Part shown: positions 1 through 6,300 of the stretch, one piece after another
Numbering within the stretch: the first letter of the stretch is position 1
Layout: each line of letters begins with the position of its first letter
Assembly: GCA_012512545.1 (NCBI GenBank)
Contig: JAAZDZ010000574.1
Location: 1-12,834 of the forward strand
Reading direction: 5' to 3'
Source: Alcaligenaceae bacterium
GTDB lineage: Bacteria; Pseudomonadota; Gammaproteobacteria; Burkholderiales; Burkholderiaceae_B
Length of the DNA stretch: 12,834 nt
Translations under genes and position numbers: made by a program
Notes under the pieces: model-generated
Seen by the model: only the letters and a program-made list of their open reading frames with translations
The model's database searches: none
Told to the model about the DNA's origin: nothing

Positions 1-2
1 AC

Positions 3-1421
3 GCCGGCCTGATCGAACAGTATTGGGCTACCGCCTACCCGCCGCTGAAACGCCTGCGCGGGCGGCGCAACGCCCTGGCCTGGTGGGTGGAACGCGCCAC
101 CAGCTGGCTGGACGAAAACGAGCCTCCCCCCTTGGCCCCGGCCAGCCACGCCGCCATGGTGGACGCCGCCCGGCGCATTGACCAGGCGCTGGCTGAACAC
201 GACCCTGAAGCCCCTCCTTTAAGCGGCTTTCTACAGCAGATCAAACGGCTGGATGTCCTGCCGGAACCCGGCGCCCCTGCCGACGACGCTGAAGCGCCCG
301 GCGCCGCCAGCGGGCAAGCCGCCGACAGCCCGCCACAGGCAACCGGCGCAACTGGCTCACCCACAACCGCCGCGCCCGAAGCCGCCGCCGCACAGCCAGC
401 ACCACAGCCCGCCCCGCAGCCTGCGCCGCCACCACCACCCGCCCGGGCGCCTGCTGCCCCCGCGCCCATCGCCGCGCCCGACTTTTCCGCGCCCCAGGAA
501 CTGGCCGACCTGGATGCAATCATCAACGCCTTGCAGCCCGTCAAGGATTACCTCGGCCATGTCAGCAGCGCCCTGCTGGAAATCGCTCCCCTTCAGCCCC
601 TGCTGATAGAAATCAACCGTTTCGCGGCCCGCGCCTCCATCTTCAGCGCGCCGCCCGCAACAGCCAATGCCACCGCGCTGATGGCGCCGCCCGTTGCCAT
701 TGCCGACGCCTTTGCCACCATCAGCGGCACCGGCAATGCCGAAGGCATTATCGCGTTCTGTGAATCCAGAATTCCGGCCTTTCCCTTCTGGCTCGACCTC
801 GACCGGCAAGCCGCCCGGGGCTACAGCATGCTGGGCGAACCGGGCGCGCCCATGCGCCAGGCCATCATCAAGAATCTATTGGCTTTCGTTGAGCGCCTGC
901 CCGGCATTGAAACCCTGACCTTTTCCGACGGCACCCCCTTTGCCAGCGACGATACCCGGCAATGGCTGGAAGAATGCCGCGCCCAGCACAGCAGCGGCGC
1001 CCCGCAAGACGCGTTTTCCGCAGTACAGGCGCAGGCCCTGGCCGCCGCCAACGATGGCCGCCACAGCGACGCCCTGCAGCTGTATCAGTCTGTCATACAG
1101 AACACGCATTGCGGCCGCGACCAGTTCCGCGCGCGCATCGCCCTGATCGAACTGCTGCTGGCCGCCCATGGCGACATCGACCCCATGCCGCTGGCCCAGC
1201 CCCTGATACACGACTGCGCCGCGCTGGACCTCGCGCGCTGGGAACCTGCGCTCGCGGCCCAAGCCTGGCAAACCGTGCTGAAAGCCTGCCGCCAGGCCCT
1301 GGCCAACCCCTCCATCAATCAGGATGCCACCCGCCGCCAGCAGTACCTGCAGATCCGCCACGACGCCCTGCAACACCTGGCCCGTGTGGATTTCCCCTCT
1401 GCCACCCGCTTTTCACAATAA
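3..1421 (+). CDS. tssA: Type VI secretion protein TssA, VasJ-type (5' end outside window)
   Basis: This is a T6SS assembly protein. TssA-family proteins act in the cytoplasm with the baseplate and with growth of the tail sheath and tube. The reading frame is open from position 3, and the first visible residues include LIEQYWATAYPPLKRLRGRR, the signature of the second half of an ImpA_N domain. The protein therefore starts upstream of the window, with perhaps 80-100 residues missing (inferred from the family). Of the 472 visible residues, roughly 75-155 form a Pro/Ala/Gln-rich linker with repeated PQPA units. The C-terminal part, from about residue 235 (fragments RQAARGYSMLGEPGAPMRQA and LLAFVERLPGIETLTFSDG), matches the VasJ-type C-terminal domain. 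A GTG at 87 lies inside the ImpA_N domain and is not the start. The gene ends 15 nt before hcp in an evident operon. Family assignment is firm; the exact TssA subclass is less certain. Confidence 0.9.
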   Translation, partial: AGLIEQYWATAYPPLKRLRGRRNALAWWVERATSWLDENEPPPLAPASHAAMVDAARRIDQALAEHDPEAPPLSGFLQQIKRLDVLPEPGAPADDAEAPGAASGQAADSPPQATGATGSPTTAAPEAAAAQPAPQPAPQPAPPPPPARAPAAPAPIAAPDFSAPQELADLDAIINALQPVKDYLGHVSSALLEIAPLQPLLIEINRFAARASIFSAPPATANATALMAPPVAIADAFATISGTGNAEGIIAFCESRIPAFPFWLDLDRQAARGYSMLGEPGAPMRQAIIKNLLAFVERLPGIETLTFSDGTPFASDDTRQWLEECRAQHSSGAPQDAFSAVQAQALAAANDGRHSDALQLYQSVIQNTHCGRDQFRARIALIELLLAAHGDIDPMPLAQPLIHDCAALDLARWEPALAAQAWQTVLKACRQALANPSINQDATRRQQYLQIRHDALQHLARVDFPSATRFSQ

Positions 1422-1436
1422 AGGAGTTCCCCCATC

Positions 1437-1925
1437 ATGCCGATGCCTGGCTACATGACACTGAGCGGTCAAAATCAAGGAAAAATCGAAGGCGGCTGCA
1501 CCATTTCCGGCCACGAAGGCGCCATCCTCGTGCAAGGAGTGGATCACACCATAGAAATCCCGAAATCCCTGCAGACCGGACTGCCCACCGGACGCCGCAT
1601 CCATGGCCCGCTGACCATCACCAAGGAAATCGACAAGGCATCCCCAAAACTGTTTCAGGCACTGACTTCAGGGGAACAGTTATCCAGCGCCAAGCTGGAA
1701 TACCACCGTATTTCCCCGCAGGGCAAGGAAGAGCTTTATTACACCGTGGAAATCAAGAACGCCGTCATCACATCGCTGCGCAAATACGTGCCCAACTGTC
1801 TCGACCCGAACAACAAAAGCATCGGCCACATGGAAGACGTATCGTTCACCTACGAAACCATTATCGAAACCTTCACGCCCAACGGCATTGAAGCCCAGGA
1901 TTCCTGGAACGCGCCAAAGTCCTGA
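1437..1925 (+). CDS. hcp: Hcp, type VI secretion tube protein
   Basis: Hcp (TssD) forms hexameric rings that stack into the inner tube of the T6SS; it is expelled with the spike and can carry effectors in its lumen. The 162-residue length is typical. Family features are the N-terminal beta strand with PGYMTLSGQNQGKIEGGC, the central HGPLTITKEIDKASPKLFQA block, and the C-terminal HMEDVSFTYETIIETF strand. There is no signal peptide, as expected. No extra C-terminal domain is fused, so this is a plain structural Hcp rather than an evolved effector Hcp. The start is fixed by an AAGGAG Shine-Dalgarno at 1421-1426, ten bases before the ATG, which itself overlaps the tssA stop by one base. Hcp is normally made in excess over other T6SS parts, which fits the strong ribosome-binding site and the hairpin just downstream. 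Confidence 0.95.
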   Translation: MPMPGYMTLSGQNQGKIEGGCTISGHEGAILVQGVDHTIEIPKSLQTGLPTGRRIHGPLTITKEIDKASPKLFQALTSGEQLSSAKLEYHRISPQGKEELYYTVEIKNAVITSLRKYVPNCLDPNNKSIGHMEDVSFTYETIIETFTPNGIEAQDSWNAPKS

Positions 1926-1936
1926 TGCGCGCGCCC

Positions 1937-1967
1937 CTGGCAGCGTTTCTCCCCCCTGCGCTGCCAG
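1937..1967 (+). other. Strong stem-loop directly after hcp
   Basis: The arms CTGGCAGCG (1937-1945) and CGCTGCCAG (1959-1967) are perfectly complementary over 9 bp, with a 13-nt loop rich in C and T. The hairpin begins 12 nt after the hcp stop. It is followed by an A-rich stretch rather than a T tract, so it is not a textbook Rho-independent terminator. It could protect the 3' end of the abundant hcp transcript or help stop transcription with other factors; both are inferences. Confidence 0.6.
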
Positions 1968-2105
1968 CGCGGCAAAAACAATCCATTCAAAAATAGCATA
2001 ACAACCAAAAGAAACTCATATTAGACAAGCTCCTGTGCCTTGGGCAGAATCAATCCAACAACTAAAGGCAATTGCCTGAAGCAATAAAAAATACAGGAGA
2101 CAAAC
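1968..2105 (+). promoter_or_regulatory. AT-rich leader of the amidohydrolase remnant, with palindrome and RBS
   Basis: This non-coding stretch is far richer in A/T than its neighbours and holds the start signals of the truncated gene at 2106. It contains the perfect 10-bp palindrome GGCAATTGCC (2067-2076) and a good Shine-Dalgarno AGGAGA (2095-2100) five bases before the ATG. No convincing -35/-10 pair could be fixed, although several A/T-rich hexamers occur between 1980 and 2030. The palindrome may once have been an operator, for example for the neighbouring LysR regulator; this is speculation. Confidence 0.35.
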
Positions 2106-2354
2106 ATGTTCGTTGACATGCGGCTGCGGCCACCCGTGGCGGGCTGGAAGAATGCCAGGCTTTATTCCCTGCAGGCATTCCAGTCTCTCGCACACCCGGC
2201 TTACCCCCGCCCCAAAGGCGCCGAGACTCATGACATGGCCGACGTCATTGCTGAAATGGATGACGCGAACATCGAATGGGGCGTGGCCATGGGCCGCCAG
2301 TCCGCCGGGCCGCTGGGGTCGCTCGCCAACAGCGAACTGGAAGAACGGCAGTGA
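2106..2354 (+). pseudogene. Amidohydrolase-family gene, 5' fragment only
   Basis: The first roughly 78 residues resemble the N-terminus of amidohydrolase-2 (TIM-barrel metallohydrolase) proteins: VDMRLRPPVAGW at the start, then DVIAEMDDANIEWGVAMGRQ and GPLGSLANSELEE. Such enzymes are normally around 280 residues or longer and carry their remaining metal ligands beyond this point. Here the frame stops at 82 residues, and resemblance ends near residue 79, at about position 2345. The metal-binding core is therefore lost and the product cannot be an active hydrolase. The start is well supported by AGGAGA five bases upstream, so the fragment may still be transcribed and translated. It runs tail to tail into a similarly truncated lysR fragment, so a single deletion probably removed the 3' ends of both. 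The original substrate cannot be told from what remains. Confidence 0.75.
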
Positions 2355-2529
2355 GCTTCAGGCGGCGCCCTTCCCGCTCAAGCAAGGTGACATCCAGCCG
2401 GTTTTCCAAGGACTGAAGCCGGGAAGACATCGCAGACTGAGACAGGCCCCAGGCGCGCGCCGCATCCGTAACACTGGCTCCCCGGGCCACCGCTGCAAAC
2501 ACCAACAGGCTTTCCGGGTTCAGTTTCAT
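2347..2529 (-). pseudogene. LysR-family regulator gene, DNA-binding domain fragment
   Basis: The 5' end encodes a clear LysR-type winged helix-turn-helix: MKLNPESLLVFAAVARG, then SVTDAARAWGLSQSAMSSRL and SLENRLDVTLLEREGRRLKL. Resemblance stops at residue 61, just after the KLTA that normally continues as KLTAAG, at position 2347. The effector-binding domain (some 230 residues) is absent. The frame runs on to a stop at 2245 and would give a 94-residue protein whose last 33 residues are antisense to the amidohydrolase remnant. Its ATG overlaps the yhhQ stop codon (ATGA, 2526-2529), so it was translationally coupled to yhhQ and could still be made as an isolated DNA-binding domain. LysR proteins need their C-terminal domain for ligand response and proper oligomers, so normal regulation is lost. 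Confidence 0.8.
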
Positions 2530-3194
2530 GTTGCGCCTGCCAGCGCTTCACGCCGCTTCATGGTGCGCACAATGGCATTCAGCGCCACCCCATACATAGG
2601 CACGAAAAGCAGCAGGCTGACCCCCAGCTTGATGGCGTAATCCACCAGAGCGATTTCGCCCCAGTTGGCCGCCATGAAGGGGTTGCTGCTGCGCCAGAAC
2701 GCAATGCTGAAGAAGGCTGCGGTATCCAGCGCCTGGCCGAATACCGAGGACGCCGCCGGGGCGATCCACCATTGCGCATAGTTGCGACGCATGCGGTCGA
2801 ACACCTGCACATCCAATAACTGCCCCAGCACATAGGCGGCAAAGCTGGCAAAGGCGATGCGGAACACGAAGGTGTTGAATTCGCCCAAGGCGCCCAGGCC
2901 ATTGAAACTGCCTTCCCGGAACAGCACGGACACCACATAGGAAGCCAGCAGCGCCGGAATCATGGCCCGCGTGATCACGCGCCGCGCTTCGGCCTTGCCG
3001 ATCAGGCGCACGGTGAGATCGGTAGCCAGGAAGATGAAGGGAAAGCTGAATGCGCCCCAGGTGCTGTGAAAGCCGAACAGATCAATCGGAATCTGCACCA
3101 GGTAATTGCTGGCGATGATGATGAGAATATGAAACGCCACCAGCAGCGCAAGATAGAACGGCACCCGCGACTGCGGGACGGAAACAGGAGTCAT
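2526..3194 (-). CDS. yhhQ: Queuosine precursor transporter, YhhQ/VUT family
   Basis: YhhQ (COG1738) is an inner-membrane protein that imports the 7-deazaguanines preQ0 and preQ1 for making queuosine in tRNA. The 222-residue product has about six hydrophobic segments, including FYLALLVAFHILIIIASNYL near the N-terminus, AFSFPFIFLATDLTVRLIG, IPALLASYVVSVLF, FASFAAYVLGQLLDV, a segment around APAASSVFGQALDTAAFFS, and VSLLLFVPMYGVALNAIV near the end. The FPFIFLATDLT block and the AAYVLGQLLDVQVFD to SSVFGQALDT region are characteristic of the family. The frame is open to a TTG at 3200, but that codon sits against the ribosome-binding site. The ATG at 3194 lies six bases after AAAAAGG (3201-3207) and is the chosen start. 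That ribosome-binding site is part of a candidate preQ1 riboswitch, which agrees with the predicted substrate. The stop overlaps the start of the lysR fragment. Confidence 0.92.
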   Translation of the reverse strand: MTPVSVPQSRVPFYLALLVAFHILIIIASNYLVQIPIDLFGFHSTWGAFSFPFIFLATDLTVRLIGKAEARRVITRAMIPALLASYVVSVLFREGSFNGLGALGEFNTFVFRIAFASFAAYVLGQLLDVQVFDRMRRNYAQWWIAPAASSVFGQALDTAAFFSIAFWRSSNPFMAANWGEIALVDYAIKLGVSLLLFVPMYGVALNAIVRTMKRREALAGAT

Positions 3195-3200
3195 GAACAA

Positions 3201-3231
3201 CCTTTTTGATGGATGGGGTTAGGGAACCCAT
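3201..3231 (-). ncRNA. Candidate preQ1-I riboswitch controlling yhhQ translation
   Basis: Read on the - strand, this leader has the compact preQ1-I layout. A five-base stem P1 is formed by AUGGG (3231-3227) and CCCAU (3217-3213). It encloses the loop UUCCCUAAC and is followed by a single-stranded tail CCAUCAAAAAGG that carries the Shine-Dalgarno. The C at 3218, just before the 3' strand of P1, sits where preQ1-I aptamers pair with the ligand. The loop CCU (3223-3221) can pair with AGG (3203-3201) to form the pseudoknot P2, which would hide the ribosome-binding site when ligand is bound. The pattern GGG-U-N(6)-AACCCC, then an A-rich tail ending in AAGG, resembles the known Thermoanaerobacter tengcongensis aptamer as I recall it. 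The predicted effect is that preQ1 turns down translation of its importer. The call comes from reading by eye, without a covariance-model score. Confidence 0.75.
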
Positions 3232-3246
3232 GAAAGCCAGCTGAAT

Positions 3247-3252
3247 ATTATA
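3247..3252 (-). promoter_or_regulatory. -10 box (TATAAT) for yhhQ
   Basis: A perfect TATAAT lies on the - strand. Transcription would start near 3240, about ten bases before the first base of the riboswitch stem, which is the spacing expected for a minimal aptamer leader. No good -35 hexamer is seen at 16-18 bp (GATGGC at 17 bp is poor), so the promoter may be weak or need an activator. Confidence 0.55.
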
Positions 3253-3345
3253 CGCGAGGGTAGACTACGGCCATCCACTTGTAACCCGCTTCATGATGAC
3301 GCTGTATGGGCCGACGCCGCAACAGAGCCAAGGAACACCCGCCTG

Positions 3346-6300
3346 ATGTTTTCATCCTCTCAGCCAAAAGGTTTCGTATTCGATCTTGAAGTCGTCCCAC
3401 CCAAAACGGGGCAGCGCCCCCGCATCACCATGGTGGGCGCACTGCGGCCAGACCTGAACGCCGAGCTTGAAACCAAGGTATCCGGCGAACCCTTGCCCGC
3501 TCTCAGGCAGATGGATGAACTGTCCTCCGGGGCCGACTTCGTGCTGGGACACAACATCATTGAGCACGATCTGCCCATTCTCAATGATTACGCGCCGCAG
3601 TTATCGCTGTTGGCCCTGCCGCGCATCGACACGCTGCGGCTGTCGCCCCTGGCTTTCCCCCAAAATCCCTATCACCGGCTGATCAAGGATTACAAGCTGG
3701 TCCGCGACAGCCTGAACTCCCCCTTGTCCGACTGCCGCTCCACATGGACGCTGTTTCAGGATCAACGCCAGGCGTTCAGCCATCTGCAGGCGATCAAACC
3801 CGAAGAACTATCCTGCTACCAAGCCTTGCTGGCGCCCAGCCTGTCCAGCGACCTGGCCCGCTTCTTTGCCTCACTGAGCGGCCATCCGCCGCTGCCGCTG
3901 GATGAAGTCAAATGCCTGATTCCGCAACTGCTGCAGGAAACCGACCCTTTACTGAAGCGGGACTTGAAAGTCTGCCGGACGCGCCTGACTCAATTGCTGG
4001 AACACGACCTGCAGAATAAAGCGCTGCACTGGCCACTGGCCTATGCGCTGGCATGGCTGCGGGTATCGGGCGGCAATTCCGTGCTGGCGCCCTGGGTGCG
4101 CCACCAGTTCCCGGCAGTGAACACGCTGATCAGCGAACTGCGCGACCAGCCCTGCGGGCAGGAAGACTGCCAGTACTGCCAGACCACCCACGACCCGCTG
4201 CACGAGTTGCGCCGCTATTTCGGCTTCCCGGATTTCCGTTATGAATCCGAGGGTGAAAGCCTGCAACGCGACATTGTTTTTGCAGGCATGCGCGGCCAGC
4301 ATGTGCTGGCCATTCTGGCCACTGGCGGCGGCAAATCGCTGTGCTACCAGGTGCCTGCCTTGAACCGCTTTCACCGCAACGGCAGCCTCACCATCATCAT
4401 TTCGCCCTTGCAGTCGTTGATGAAAGATCAGGTGGATGGCCTGCTGGAGCACAATATCCAGTGTGCTGCCACCCTGAACGGGCTGCTGACCATGCCGGAA
4501 CGCGCCGAAGTGCTGGAAAAAGTGCAGATGGGCGATATCGGCATTCTGCTGGTCTCGCCAGAACAGTTCCGCAACAGGGCGTTCCGGCGGGCCATCAGCC
4601 AGCGCCAGATCGGCGCCTGGATTTTCGATGAAGCGCACTGTCTTTCCAAATGGGGCAGCGATTTCCGGCCCGACTACCTGTACGTGTCCCGCTTCATCAA
4701 AGAATATGGCAGTGCCCCGCTGGCCCCTGTCGGCTGCTTCACAGCAACCGCCAAGCCCGATGTGCTGGTCGATATCCAGCACCACTTTGCAGAAAACCTG
4801 GGTATTGAATTCAAGGTTTTCCCCGGAGGCCACGAACGCACCAACCTGCACTTCGACGTACTACCCTGCTCCCGCGCCGAAAAATGGCAGCGCACCCACA
4901 GCCTGCTGCGCGAGCACCTGGACGGCACCGACGGCGGCGCCGTGGTGTTTGTCGCCAGTCGCAAGAATGCAGAAGATTTATCGGAATTCCTGATCGGCAA
5001 AGGATGGGCGTGCAGGCACTTTCATGCCGGGCTGGAACCCCACACCAAAACCGATATCCAGGACGACTTCAAGGCCGGACAGCTGAAAGTCATTACGGCC
5101 ACCAACGCCTTCGGCATGGGGGTGGATAAAAAAGATATCCGCCTTGTGGTGCATGCGGATATTTCCAGTTCGCTGGAAAACTACCTGCAGGAAGCGGGCC
5201 GGGCCGGGCGCGACCAGGACGAAGCGCGTTGCGTTCTGCTTTATGACCCGCAGGATATCGAAACCCAGTTCGGCATGACAGAACGGTCCCGGCTGAGCCT
5301 GCGCGATATCCGGCAGATTCTGCGCAAACTGCGCAGCGAGCATAACCGCCGCAAAGGCGGCAAAGTGGTGATTACGGCGGGTGAAATCCTGCTGGACGAA
5401 ACTGTGGAAACCAGTTTCTCCGCCGACGACCGCGACGCCGAAACCAAGGTTATTACCGCCGTTGCCTGGCTGGAACGCGGCGAATACCTGAAACGCGAGG
5501 AAAACCATACGCAGATATTCCCCGCGCGGCTGGCCGCATCCCGGGAAGAAGCCGAGCAACTGCTGAAAAACGCCAATCTGCCCGCGCGCCGCCTGGAAGA
5601 ATACAGCGCCATTCTGCGTTTTCTGTACGGCGCCAATACGGATGAGCGCATCAACACCGACCACCTCATGGCCCTGACCAGCCTCACCTCGGAAGAAGTG
5701 GTCAGCGTGCTGCGGCAGATGGAGGACATGGGCCTGCTGATCAACGATTCGCAGATCACCCTGTACCTGAGGCATGGCGTGGTCGGCGCCTCGAAACAAC
5801 GCCTGGAACGCGCCTTGACGCTGGAAAGCGCGCTGTTTGAAGCCCTGCGGGAACACGCCCCGGACGCCACCGATGGCCAGTGGCAAGATCTCAGCCTGCC
5901 CGCGCTGGCCTCCGAACTCAAGACCCGCACCGGGCTGGAAAACGTGCTGCCGCTGCAAGTGCTGCGGCTTTTGCGCAGCCTGACTGAAGACCAGAGCGAC
6001 CACTATCAGCACCGCACCAGCTTCGAGATCCGGCAGATCAACCACGATTATCTAAAACTGCGCATCAAGGGCAGTTATTCCTGGAAGCAGATCGAGGAAT
6101 TTGGCGAAAAACGCCGCGCGCTTGCCGCCGCCGTTCTGGCTCATCTGATCGGCAAACTGCCGCCGGGTTCGCGCAACAAGGATCTGCTGGTGGAAACCAG
6201 TTTCGGCCAGTTGATGGCAGTCATTGAGTCCGACCTGGAGCTGGTTTCCAGAATTCCACCCAAGCAACGCCACAAGGCCGTGAGCTATGTGCTGCTGTAT

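Noticed and set aside
340..480. CCG/GCC-rich repeats in tssA as a DNA repeat element
   Set aside because: The pattern is explained by a Pro/Ala/Gln-rich protein linker with PQPA units and needs no separate DNA feature.
87..1421. GTG at 87 as the start of the first gene
   Set aside because: The frame is open to the window edge and the upstream residues (from LIEQYW on) belong to the TssA ImpA_N domain, so the GTG is internal.
962..1891. 309-residue + frame overlapping tssA and hcp
   Set aside because: It is rich in Arg, Pro and His, has no family resemblance, and lies across two firmly identified genes in another frame; a high-GC shadow.
2113..2640. 175-residue + frame across the remnants and the yhhQ 3' end
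   Set aside because: It overlaps the better-supported fragments on both strands and reads yhhQ antisense, with no recognisable domain.
3192..3200. TTG start for yhhQ at 3200
   Set aside because: It would sit immediately against the ribosome-binding site; the ATG at 3194 has proper spacing.
4978..6045. 355-residue antisense frame within the helicase gene
   Set aside because: It is opposite the RecQ domain coding sequence, has no domain or ribosome-binding site, and is typical of GC-rich antisense frames.
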